In this document: piece by piece, positions 15,734-24,083 of the stretch
Layout of the letters: the number at the start of each line of letters is the position of its first letter
Position numbering within the stretch: position 1 is the first letter of the stretch
The notes under the pieces: model-generated
Databases searched by the model: none
The model's input: only the letters and a program-made list of their open reading frames with translations
What the model was told of the DNA's origin: nothing
Made by a program: the position numbers and the translations under genes
Assembly: GCA_028708055.1 (NCBI GenBank)
Contig: JAQVZT010000002.1
Span: forward strand, 1 to 29,193
DNA from: Methanothrix sp.
Lineage (GTDB): Archaea; Halobacteriota; Methanosarcinia; Methanotrichales; Methanotrichaceae
Direction of reading: 5' to 3'
DNA length: 29,193 bases

Positions 15734-16948
15734 TCAGTTCGGCTTAATTGCCCTGATAAGCTTCGGTATTATGGTCGATTCACCGAAGGACATGCGAATG
15801 TGCTCGCTGAGCGTCACTGCTCTTTGATGTGCTGCCCTTCTGCCTTCAAAAACCTGTCGGATCAATTGAGATGCATGAATTCGATTCGGTTCCGCCCACA
15901 TCTGATCCCTCGAATAGGATCTTTTCCCGACCACATCTATCACGGGAACCAGACGATAGTTCACTAAATAAGCCAAATGCCCGGGCAGGTATTCCGTCTG
16001 GCCGCCGTATCCAGTGATAATAATCGGCTTTCCCAGGCTAGCGGCATCAAATGCTCCCAGTCCCCAGCCCTCAGACCTGCAGAGCGAGAAATAGCAGTCA
16101 CCTCGGGCATGAAGTTTGAAAATGTCTTCCTGGCTTATTTCCTCATTAATGATCTCCACCCGCGCTGGATTTTTATAATTTTTCACAATCCTTCGGACAG
16201 ATTCATCTGTATGGGGAAAAAACCTCCACAAATATCTCTTTGTGTAATCATATTTCGTCGTTTTAATTAATAAGAGCGCATTATCGTCTCCTGAGAAGCT
16301 ATTAAGATAGCATTGAATCGTATCGCTAAGGGCCTTCCTAGCGGTCCACATCCCAATATTATAAAATACATAATCATTGGCACCAATTCCCCAACCGGAC
16401 AGATCGGAAGAAGATTGAATGGCGTTGGACTGAGATCGCATTTGATCGAAATTTGCCGCTATGTGAGGAATAACTGAGATCGGCCTTTTTACGCCCCCTC
16501 TGATGAATATATCTCTGTTCCACTGGGAGGGAACTAGTATTCGGTCCATGATATTGAGAAGAGCCGGCCAGTGCCCTGGAAGCTTATCCGTCTCCCAGAC
16601 AGTGTATCCTATCATTCGCTTGCCGGTCTCGCGCTTCAGCCATTGGGGATAGTACTCGGGAGTAAGATGCAATATGACGGTATCATATCTGATGGGCAGG
16701 TTGCATACGGAATCCAGATCCGGATCGCCGAGTTCTCTGCCCGGGAAAGGCACGTGTCCCAGATTCAGACCTCTTGCAGGAACCATTGGCGTCCAGGTCA
16801 GGGGAATATCCGTTTTCATCAAGCCACGCAAATATGCTCTTGCCGCGCATCCGTATCCGCTCCTCTCGTAAAAGGAGATATACTTGATGCCGCGGAGACG
16901 GATCTCTCTGGCGGAGTCGTCATCATTATTCGGGCTCATTGGTGCCAT
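15734..16948 (-). CDS. Glycosyltransferase, GT-B fold, tandem paralogue A
   Basis: The C-terminal half holds a GT4-like donor site: FSLCRSEGWGLGAFDAASLG (with the EX7-type acidic-Gly pattern) and KPIIITGYGGQTEYLPG. The N-terminal half reads GYTVWETDKLPGHWPALLN and ILVPSQWNRDIFI, shared with the next gene. The ATG at 16948 is preferred over TTG at 16951; ATG at 16936 is also possible. It overlaps the upstream paralogue by about 23 bases. The two probably add related or successive sugars. Donor specificity is unknown. Alignment by eye with paralogue B covers nearly the whole length. Confidence 0.87.
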   Translation of the reverse strand: MAPMSPNNDDDSAREIRLRGIKYISFYERSGYGCAARAYLRGLMKTDIPLTWTPMVPARGLNLGHVPFPGRELGDPDLDSVCNLPIRYDTVILHLTPEYYPQWLKRETGKRMIGYTVWETDKLPGHWPALLNIMDRILVPSQWNRDIFIRGGVKRPISVIPHIAANFDQMRSQSNAIQSSSDLSGWGIGANDYVFYNIGMWTARKALSDTIQCYLNSFSGDDNALLLIKTTKYDYTKRYLWRFFPHTDESVRRIVKNYKNPARVEIINEEISQEDIFKLHARGDCYFSLCRSEGWGLGAFDAASLGKPIIITGYGGQTEYLPGHLAYLVNYRLVPVIDVVGKRSYSRDQMWAEPNRIHASQLIRQVFEGRRAAHQRAVTLSEHIRMSFGESTIIPKLIRAIKPN

Positions 16949-18263
16949 CAATCCCGTCTCTCTGCGAAAGCTTAGCCTGAACTAGAGCTGAAATTAGCCG
17001 TTGCATGACTTTGTCTTCATTAAAGCATTCGTTTACCTGCCTGCCCAGGGCTTCACCACGAGTTTTTGCCTCTTTTTGATTTTCAAAGACGTGTCTCATA
17101 AGCTCACTGGCATGAGATCTCTTTGGCTCCGCCCACATCTGATCCTTGGCAAAACGCCATGAATCCCAATCATCCCTTGCAGGAGTCAGATCGTAATCAA
17201 TTAAATAGGCCAAATCATCCGGCAAAAAATCCAGATGGCCTCCGAAACCCGTTATCACAACCGGCTTGCCCATTCCTGCCGCAGTGAACGATCCCAGGCC
17301 CCATCCCTCTGATCTACATAATGATACATAGCAATCCCCTATGCGATGCAACATCATGATCTCTTCTTCTGTAAGCGTATCATCAATCAACATTATTCTG
17401 GCTGGAAAAGCATAGCTTTTTTTGATTGAGTTCATGGTACTATTCGATCTCCTTTTGCCTTGAATAAGTTTTATTAGGGCTAATAACTTTCTTATTATTT
17501 TTATTTTATTGAATCTTTCGAAGGGGTAATCACTATAGGCATATTTCGTCGTCTTGACAACAAGCAAGACTGGATCGCTTCCTGTAAACTCATCCAAATA
17601 GCATCGAATCGTGTTCCAGACAGCTTTCCTTGCCGTCCAGGTTTCTATCGTATAGAAGACAAAATCAGAGGGATTGATATCCCACGGCATCTTGCAGCTG
17701 CCCGGGAGAGGTTTTCCTCCATCGAAGATATGGGGGATGACATCAATTGGTTTGCATACCCCGCTTTTTATGAATACCTCACGGTTCCAATGGCAGGGCA
17801 CAAGCACACGGTCGACAAGGTTCAACAGTTGCGGCCAGTGGGCAGGCAGCTTATCGGTTTCCCATACGGTGTAGCCGATGATTCGCTTGCCTTTTTCGTT
17901 GACGACCCAGTAGGGATAATGCTCCGGAGGCGTATGGATGATGACGGTATCGTACTCTATCGGCCTGTTGCAGTGGGAATCAAGCTCCGCGTCTCCGAAA
18001 CTGTCTCCAGCAAACGGTCCCAGTTCTCCGTCTTCTCCTCTCACCAAAGGCGTCCAGGTAAAAGGGATGTCGAACTTCTTAAAACCTAGCATGTATTTTT
18101 TTGCAGATAGAAAATAACCATTTGCCCCAAATAATGATATGTACTTGATTCCACTCACGGATATGTTTTCAGAATAATCATTTGTCAACATCATTCTTCG
18201 GGCAGTTTTCCGGCTCCATTTGCTGCCATTGTCCTCCTGTCCGGATTTATCTCTCTTCTTCAA
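16926..18263 (-). CDS. Glycosyltransferase, GT-B fold, tandem paralogue B
   Basis: This protein shares the order GIKYIS, IPFTWTPLV, LDSHCNRPIEYDTVIIHTPP, GYTVWETDKLPAHWPQLLN, LVPCHWNREVFI and SLCRSEGWGLGSFTAAGMG with the following gene. It differs by a basic insertion of about 30 residues (KIIRKLLALIKLIQGKRRSN region) in the middle. The first in-frame start is TTG at 18263 with AAAGGT upstream, giving 445 residues; by comparison with paralogue A, ATG at 18194 is also reasonable. It follows the Stealth gene by 13 bases. The pair looks like a local duplication inside the operon. Confidence 0.86.
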   Translation of the reverse strand: MKKRDKSGQEDNGSKWSRKTARRMMLTNDYSENISVSGIKYISLFGANGYFLSAKKYMLGFKKFDIPFTWTPLVRGEDGELGPFAGDSFGDAELDSHCNRPIEYDTVIIHTPPEHYPYWVVNEKGKRIIGYTVWETDKLPAHWPQLLNLVDRVLVPCHWNREVFIKSGVCKPIDVIPHIFDGGKPLPGSCKMPWDINPSDFVFYTIETWTARKAVWNTIRCYLDEFTGSDPVLLVVKTTKYAYSDYPFERFNKIKIIRKLLALIKLIQGKRRSNSTMNSIKKSYAFPARIMLIDDTLTEEEIMMLHRIGDCYVSLCRSEGWGLGSFTAAGMGKPVVITGFGGHLDFLPDDLAYLIDYDLTPARDDWDSWRFAKDQMWAEPKRSHASELMRHVFENQKEAKTRGEALGRQVNECFNEDKVMQRLISALVQAKLSQRDGIDGTNEPE

Positions 18264-18276
18264 GGATAAATACCTT

Positions 18277-19248
18277 TTATCCTATCTCAAAAGAGCCTGG
18301 CTGAGGAAAATACGACTGCAATAAAAGCCGAAAGCTCTTTAGAATGAGCGGATCGATGAGATCACCCTGCAGATCATCGTTGACGCAAAAAAATTTTGAT
18401 CTATGACGATATAGCGAAAAGAAGGATCGCCAGGTCCTCAATGGCCGCGCGATCATCATTACGAAGCTGTAGCTGTCTGTTCCATACCGCAAGAGCTTTG
18501 CCTCATGGCCTATAGAATCCTGATCCTCTGAGAATAGCAGATATGAAAAATAGAAGATTCTGAGCACTAGATCTTTTTCATTTCTGAACTGATGCCCCGA
18601 TGTTTCCCGATATTGAAAATTAAACCGCGCATTCAGCCTTTCCAGGACAGTCCGGTCGTACAATTGAGGGCAATGAGCAGGAAGGTATGTTAGCCTCTTT
18701 CCCCCGGAAAACTCTGATGCGATCTCCTGGGTATGGCAATAGGCCTTATCGTGTACCGGAAGCATTGGGTTATATGAAGGAACTGGCGTGGGCTCGAGGT
18801 AAACGCAGGTTCCTCCTGCCGGAGTGATAAAATCCGACTGGCTGGTCGGCCTGCCGAAGAAGCAGTCATCATTGAAATATAAAAAACGGTCTGATAAGCC
18901 AGGAATCTTATGAATCTGCATCTCAATGGCATTGGAGTTAAAGGTAGGCAGATCCTCTAAATTGGAAAAAAGCCTGTCATGGGTCACAATGCGCACCCTT
19001 TTGTTTTCACAGTCAAGCCACCGCGGAACCTGCCCGTTGGTGACTATATAGACCCGGCGAATCCAGGGAGCATACGCTTGCAGTGATCGCAGGGAGTATC
19101 TGAGCTCCTCATTGTCCCGGAAACGGTGCATTCCGGATGCCTCTGATGCCATATAGCAGCCCTGCTCCATCAGGCACCGCCTGCGGCTTTCTGCGAAGTC
19201 TCTATCCGCTCCGTTAACCCATGTATATACTGCGTCAATATCCAGCAT
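18277..19248 (-). CDS. Stealth-family sugar-phosphate transferase
   Basis: All four conserved regions of Stealth proteins can be recognised in 323 residues: CR1 IDAVYTWVNGAD (4-15); CR2 from RFRDNEELRYSLRS (42-55) through APWIRRVYIVTNGQVPRWLD, LPTFNSNAIEMQIHKIPGLS and FLYFNDDCFFG; CR3 LPAHCPQLYDRTVLERL (189-205); and CR4 FFCVNDD. The family includes bacterial capsule polymerases and the animal GlcNAc-1-phosphotransferase; it moves a sugar-1-phosphate onto a hydroxyl, forming a phosphodiester. Here it suggests that the exported glycan carries sugar-phosphate linkages. It overlaps the deacetylase gene by 14 bases. Start ATG 19248. Confidence 0.9.
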   Translation of the reverse strand: MLDIDAVYTWVNGADRDFAESRRRCLMEQGCYMASEASGMHRFRDNEELRYSLRSLQAYAPWIRRVYIVTNGQVPRWLDCENKRVRIVTHDRLFSNLEDLPTFNSNAIEMQIHKIPGLSDRFLYFNDDCFFGRPTSQSDFITPAGGTCVYLEPTPVPSYNPMLPVHDKAYCHTQEIASEFSGGKRLTYLPAHCPQLYDRTVLERLNARFNFQYRETSGHQFRNEKDLVLRIFYFSYLLFSEDQDSIGHEAKLLRYGTDSYSFVMMIARPLRTWRSFFSLYRHRSKFFCVNDDLQGDLIDPLILKSFRLLLQSYFPQPGSFEIG

Positions 19249-20476
19249 GTATCCTGCACGTATCCGGCATGTCTGCCGATATATCTTCCTCGAAGGCAGA
19301 CGGAATAGTCCTGATCCTTAGCGGCGCTTCATCGCCTTCATAGCTTTCCAGGAAGTATCTCAGGACATACTTATCATCGTGTATATCGAATTTCAGCTGA
19401 CACCCACCATCAGCGGCATCATCAGGAATTCTGAACATGTAGGCGAACTCCTGCAGTGAGCCGCATGCAAATGGTCTTTTGCAGACATCTCTTTGGGGAT
19501 GGCTGCTAAATATCATATGCTCGCCCTTGCCGGCGTTGCCGGTCACTTGAAGCGATCCCCTAACATCGACTGCATCGCCGCTATTGATGGCAATCACTTT
19601 AACCGTCAGGCTCTCGCCGGGCGCAAAGAACGGGCGGTCTCTTTTGCCTAGAGAATCAAAGGTCTCGATTCGATCAATCGAGATGCGAGGCAGAGGAAAT
19701 GAAGGGTCGATGATGCGCATAAAAAATGACTCTGGATGGGCTAAGTTCAGATCGACAGAATGCTCCTGGGTTATCTTGATGCGCGGCAGAGCCATGACAT
19801 CGGATGTCTCCGGATAGGCCATGCCAGTATTATAGGAAACCGCAGACTGATATCCGGAAATGCGGACCAGGAATCGCAAAAAGAAGCTTTTAAATCCATC
19901 TCCAAAAGGATAGGCAAAACAGGTCACCGTCTTGCTCAGCCTCTTTTCTATCTCTTTTTTTGCACCTGCGATTTCAATGTGAGCTTTCCATGGATTTATC
20001 CTATCAAGGCGAGGATGGGAAAGGGTGTGGGCCTCGCAGGAGTGACCCTCTGCCTCCATGATAGCAGCCTCCTTCCAGAGCATCATGAATACGGGCTTGC
20101 CACAATCGCCCACATCCCATGAGTTATCATATCGTTTCTCTGTACCGATATAATCCGTGCAGAGAAAGCATGTCGCCTTGAAGCCATGCCTGCTGAGGAT
20201 CGGCCTGACAAGGCTGTATACGCATTCGTAGCCATCGTCGAAGGTCAGTATGACAGGACGGCAAGGAAGGGGCATTTTTTTCTTCTTGAAATTTACAATA
20301 TCAATAAAATGAACGGTAGTGTACCCGTAAGCATGCAACGCGGCCATCTGCCTGCGGAATAAATCCCGAGTGATCCATGCGGAATCGCTGGGAAATGGCA
20401 AATCCGCCACCTTATGATAGGCCAGTATTGGTATGCAGGAAGCCACTCTTATTGTCCGATCATCTTCCAGGGACAT
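19235..20476 (-). CDS. Polysaccharide deacetylase (NodB domain) with C-terminal beta domain
   Basis: The NodB (CE4) core reads PILAYHKVAD, VILTFDDGY (Asp80/81), then AHTLSHPRLD with the metal ligands His150 and His154, and CFAYPFGDG. Such enzymes remove N-acetyl groups from GlcNAc-type residues. No signal peptide is visible, so it seems to act inside the cell before export. After residue about 265 comes an extra domain, roughly 140 residues rich in predicted strands (RISIDRIETFD, FFAPGESLTVKVIAINSG, LKFDIHD), resembling the carbohydrate-binding C-terminal domain of Wzt proteins. The ATG at 20476 has GAGGA upstream, and the gene overlaps the Wzt gene by 17 bases. Confidence 0.87.
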   Translation of the reverse strand: MSLEDDRTIRVASCIPILAYHKVADLPFPSDSAWITRDLFRRQMAALHAYGYTTVHFIDIVNFKKKKMPLPCRPVILTFDDGYECVYSLVRPILSRHGFKATCFLCTDYIGTEKRYDNSWDVGDCGKPVFMMLWKEAAIMEAEGHSCEAHTLSHPRLDRINPWKAHIEIAGAKKEIEKRLSKTVTCFAYPFGDGFKSFFLRFLVRISGYQSAVSYNTGMAYPETSDVMALPRIKITQEHSVDLNLAHPESFFMRIIDPSFPLPRISIDRIETFDSLGKRDRPFFAPGESLTVKVIAINSGDAVDVRGSLQVTGNAGKGEHMIFSSHPQRDVCKRPFACGSLQEFAYMFRIPDDAADGGCQLKFDIHDDKYVLRYFLESYEGDEAPLRIRTIPSAFEEDISADMPDTCRIHAGY

Positions 20477-21761
20477 GTGATTTTCCTCTATAATCCATTA
20501 CAGGCGCGAGTATTCCCGGACGTCTGCTCATCCAGTATGGTGAATCGCTCAGTCCACCTTGGATGGTCAGGAATATGGGCGGAGCGTTTCTGCCAGGCTC
20601 AAAGAGCCACTGGCCGGAATGAAGCCGTCCTATGCACTCGATCCTGTAAATCCCTTCATTCAGGAAACGACCGGGGATCTTGCTCCTGAGCACATTAATG
20701 CCCTTGGACAGCTTAATCCAGTTCTCCTCAAGACCATCGGTTTGAAAGGACCAGTAAAGAAGGGTTCCATCATCACAGTATATAGCATATCCGATGCACA
20801 GAGCTGGATGTAGCAGCTTTACGTCTCCCTCTAAATACAAATATATTTCCGAATCATTATTCACAGGCATAATCGAATTGTTGCCGTCAGCATCGCCTAG
20901 AAAGAAGTGAAGTGGCTTGAACCAGGGATTATCAAACTCGTCTTTGCGGTTAATCCATTCTGATGTTTTAAGGCAGCCTTCTGCTCCGAAAAGGTACTCT
21001 TTGACCATTTCCCGTACCTCAAGACCATATCTCTTGATCGTCCCGTTCTCAAGCATCATGCAAGAGCCGCAGAGTTGTTCGATGGCGTTCATGTTATGGC
21101 TGACAAAGAGCACTGTGCGTCCTTCTCCAGATACATCCTTGATCTTTCCCAGGCATTTCTTTTGGAACTCCGCATCACCCACTGCTAAAATCTCATCCAC
21201 AAGCAATATCTCCGGGTCCAGGTGGGCGGCAACGGCAAAGGCCAGTCTCACATGCATGCCGCTTGAGTAGTGCTTTACGGGAGTGTCCAGGAAGCTATCG
21301 ATATCTGCAAACTTGACGATCTCCTCGAAATTACTCTCTATATCCCTTTTTCGCATTCCGAGGATTGAGCCGTTCAGATAAATGTTCTCCCGGCCGGTCA
21401 GCTCAAGATGAAAACCTGTTCCTACCTCCAGAAGAGAGCCGACCCGGCCATACAGTTTTATGCAACCTTCCGTAGGAGTGGTTATTCTCGAAAGGATTTT
21501 AAGAAGAGTGCTCTTTCCCGCACCATTCCTGCCGATAATGCCGACAACTTCACCTTCATTGATGTCAAAGGAGATGTCCTTGAGTGCCCAAAAGAACTGT
21601 TTGTTGCTCCTTTGACCGGATATCTTTGCCAGACGCTGAAAAGGAGTTCTTATGGTGGTGCTGATGGCTTCCCTGAGGGTTTCCTGCCGCTGCTGCTGGC
21701 CCAGGATGTAACGCTTTCCTATGTGTTCCGCATGAATCGATATGTCAACCATATTCTTCAC
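20460..21761 (-). CDS. Polysaccharide ABC exporter ATPase, Wzt/TagH type, with C-terminal domain
   Basis: The ATPase half has Walker A GRNGAGKS (77-84), the signature YSSGMHVRLAFA (165-176), Walker B ILLVDE (185-190) and H-loop SHN (221-223). SLLEVGTGFHLELTGRENIYLNG is diagnostic of polysaccharide exporters of the Wzt/KpsT/TagH group. Residues from about 268 form a second beta-rich domain, as in Wzt of E. coli O9a, where it recognises the capped end of the polymer. The 433-residue length fits. Start GTG 21761 overlaps the permease stop by 4 bases (GTGA). It pairs with the Wzm-type permease to export a lipid-linked glycan. Confidence 0.92.
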   Translation of the reverse strand: MKNMVDISIHAEHIGKRYILGQQQRQETLREAISTTIRTPFQRLAKISGQRSNKQFFWALKDISFDINEGEVVGIIGRNGAGKSTLLKILSRITTPTEGCIKLYGRVGSLLEVGTGFHLELTGRENIYLNGSILGMRKRDIESNFEEIVKFADIDSFLDTPVKHYSSGMHVRLAFAVAAHLDPEILLVDEILAVGDAEFQKKCLGKIKDVSGEGRTVLFVSHNMNAIEQLCGSCMMLENGTIKRYGLEVREMVKEYLFGAEGCLKTSEWINRKDEFDNPWFKPLHFFLGDADGNNSIMPVNNDSEIYLYLEGDVKLLHPALCIGYAIYCDDGTLLYWSFQTDGLEENWIKLSKGINVLRSKIPGRFLNEGIYRIECIGRLHSGQWLFEPGRNAPPIFLTIQGGLSDSPYWMSRRPGILAPVMDYRGKSHVPGR

Positions 21762-22615
21762 ACCACATCGGCAAATATCTTTTCCATTCTCCTGAAATAG
21801 AAGGCTCCAGAGACGAGAATGATTAGCACCACGAGGACGGAGATCAACGTTAAAATGCCTGGAGGCGCAGTCCCCAGCATGGACCAGCGGAAGCCTTCTA
21901 TCACCCCGGCCATTGGATTCAGGCCGAAGAGCAGCTTGTACGGTTCAGGCAGAAGAGAGCTTGGGTAAACTACTGGCGAGGCGAACAGCCAGAGCTGAAT
22001 GAGGAATGGCATCATATACTGAAAGTCCCTGTACTGGACGTTGAGAGCTGAGAACCACAGGCCCACGCCAAGGGAGGTCGCAATTGCAAGAACGACAAAA
22101 GCGGGAAGAAACAGGGCGTTGATGCCTGGGATGTAGCCAAAGTGCAGCATCATCACCAGCAGAATGATAAACGCAATCAGAAAATCAATTACAGGAGATA
22201 AAACGCCAGATATGGGCAGGACGAGACGGGGAAAGTAAGCTTTTGTCATGATATGAGCGTTGGCTGTCATGCTTCTTGTCGAGCGGGTTATTCCTTCCGA
22301 AAAGAGCATCCAGGGAAGCAGGGCGATATAATTGAATAGCGGATACGGCAGGTCCTCAGACGGGATCTTGGCTAGCCTTCCGAAGGCCAGCGTGAAAACC
22401 ACCATCATGAACAGTGGCTGTATTACCGCCCAGGCGGCACCGAGTGCAGTCTGCTTATATCTAACCTTGATATCGCGACTGATAAAGGTAAAGAGAAGCT
22501 CTCTGTAAATCCAGAGTTCTTTCAGGTCTATCGGTATCCAGCCATCTGCCGGACTAATGATTGCGACCGGTGCTCTAATGGAGCTGGATGACTTTGGTTT
22601 CGCTTCGGAACTCAT
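21758..22615 (-). CDS. Polysaccharide ABC exporter permease, Wzm/TagG type
   Basis: The 285-residue protein has the ABC-2 exporter layout: a cytoplasmic N-terminus, an amphipathic entry segment LWIYRELLFTFISRDIKVRYKQ, and about six membrane helices. Typical family signatures are QTALGAAWAVIQPLFMMVVF and the loop NVQYRDFQYMMPFLIQLWLF followed by SPVVYP. It forms the membrane channel with the Wzt-type ATPase encoded next (4-base overlap). No ribosome site precedes the ATG at 22615, and a TATA box sits 26 bases upstream, so an internal leaderless transcript is likely. Confidence 0.92.
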   Translation of the reverse strand: MSSEAKPKSSSSIRAPVAIISPADGWIPIDLKELWIYRELLFTFISRDIKVRYKQTALGAAWAVIQPLFMMVVFTLAFGRLAKIPSEDLPYPLFNYIALLPWMLFSEGITRSTRSMTANAHIMTKAYFPRLVLPISGVLSPVIDFLIAFIILLVMMLHFGYIPGINALFLPAFVVLAIATSLGVGLWFSALNVQYRDFQYMMPFLIQLWLFASPVVYPSSLLPEPYKLLFGLNPMAGVIEGFRWSMLGTAPPGILTLISVLVVLIILVSGAFYFRRMEKIFADVV

Positions 22616-22637
22616 ACTTAAAAAGCCATCGGACTGG

Positions 22638-22645
22638 TATTTAAG
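22638..22645 (-). promoter_or_regulatory. Internal TATA box for the exporter genes (leaderless)
   Basis: CTTAAATA on the minus strand is centred 26 bases upstream of the Wzm-type ATG and overlaps the stop codon of the preceding methyltransferase gene. It predicts transcription starting exactly at the start codon. Confidence 0.45.
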
Positions 22646-24005
22646 TCAAACTCCATTCCAATGGATTTAAGCGGCAATATTTTTTAGGGACACTGATTAT
22701 TACAAATTTTTTCATCAGATAGTCGATTTCGGTCTGCACAATATTTGGAGCTATTGAGTAATCGATATTCAGAAATCGACCTTTGAAGGCTTCGGCTAAA
22801 TCTGAGCTTATCTGGCATTGTTCAGGGAGATATTTTTCAGTTAGCGGATACTCAAGCCGGAAATAATCACTGGGATATTTAATTTTCAAAATTAGTTTTC
22901 CTGATACTTGTTTAATGTTATAGATCGGATTTATAATTAATTTGTTTTTATTATTTAATATATCCTTCCAAAGATCTCGATAGATTCTGAAAGCTGATGA
23001 ATCTCTGCATCCTACAATGGTGAGCGCCATAGAGCGGTTCAGATCTGCTGGCGAGCTCTCTCTTTTCAAATCGAGCAAATCATTCGATAAGAAGTCCTCT
23101 ACGACCGATTTTTCAGATAACACCCGGACGGGAAGCCGCTGAAATAGACGGGCCCAGCCCGATGGAGGCAATAGATGCCCATAAGCATAGTGGCGATATA
23201 GAGAGCTGTGCTCGTGAAGCAGCAGAAGCAGGCCTTGCGGGGAAACAACCCGCTCCATCTCTTTGGCCAGGGATGCGCGAGACGGGATGCTGTGAAAGGC
23301 ATCCATCATGAGTACGGAGCTGAATATGCCGTCGGCAAAAGGCAGGGGATAACTGGCGTCAATACAGAAATAGTCTGCTTCTTTTGCCATGTAATTCCTG
23401 GCAAATGACAGGTTTCGAAAATTATAATCGGCGCAAAAAAGATGTTTCGGTTTAATATTTGCGGAAAGGATAAATGAGGAGTGACCTGCCCCGCAGGATA
23501 GATCCAGAACCCTTTCCTGATATCCCTTCAGCATCTGAATAAACGGATAGAGAGACCACAGGGATTCCGCTGAGAAACGATCTTTCAAGTAATTATCGAA
23601 ATTGCTCTTGCCAAGAATATCGCAGAATGGACGGTTCAGGCCATCAGAATATTTTCTATAACAAATTCTTGCATTCAGTTTCTCGAATTGCCACAGGAGC
23701 CTCCCGAATAACCCACTATTCTGGCCCATGAGCCCTGCGATCCTGCGAAAATCCGGTTTATTATTAAAATAAGTCAATGCAAGTCCTATCGCTTCTTGGG
23801 ACCTTCTTCTTTCAATGAGCTGGATGAGGCGATCCTTCAGACTGCATGCTGATAGTATCAGGATCCCTTCCAAAAGAGGATACCTGGTGCATTCACAGGC
23901 AATGCATCCCTCTATCAACTCATCATTTTCTGCATAAATATTCTCAGAATAGAGATTGGAATCACAATAGGGGCATTTCATCAGCTTAAGGACCTCTTCC
24001 CTCAT
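22641..24005 (-). CDS. SAM methyltransferase with N-terminal zinc ribbon, first gene of glycan cluster
   Basis: Residues 1-50 form a Trm112-like zinc ribbon (CPYC at 11-14 and C34, C37), a common front domain in glycan-associated methyltransferases. A class I SAM domain follows with VLDLSCGAGHSSFIL (166-180), acidic FCADYN, and SVLMMDAFHSIP. The last 150 residues are of unknown type. The ATG at 24005 has GAGGG 8 bases upstream. It is the first gene before the Wzm-Wzt exporter. In bacterial ABC-dependent O-antigens a terminal methyl (or phosphomethyl) cap stops chain growth and is read by Wzt, so a capping role is attractive but inferred. Confidence 0.8.
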   Translation of the reverse strand: MREEVLKLMKCPYCDSNLYSENIYAENDELIEGCIACECTRYPLLEGILILSACSLKDRLIQLIERRRSQEAIGLALTYFNNKPDFRRIAGLMGQNSGLFGRLLWQFEKLNARICYRKYSDGLNRPFCDILGKSNFDNYLKDRFSAESLWSLYPFIQMLKGYQERVLDLSCGAGHSSFILSANIKPKHLFCADYNFRNLSFARNYMAKEADYFCIDASYPLPFADGIFSSVLMMDAFHSIPSRASLAKEMERVVSPQGLLLLLHEHSSLYRHYAYGHLLPPSGWARLFQRLPVRVLSEKSVVEDFLSNDLLDLKRESSPADLNRSMALTIVGCRDSSAFRIYRDLWKDILNNKNKLIINPIYNIKQVSGKLILKIKYPSDYFRLEYPLTEKYLPEQCQISSDLAEAFKGRFLNIDYSIAPNIVQTEIDYLMKKFVIISVPKKYCRLNPLEWSLT

Positions 24006-24083
24006 GATTCCAACCCTCGATTTTCAGTTCGCCTTGCCGTTTATGCTCATTTTCGGCCTGGATCTTTCTCTCTGATCGTCATC

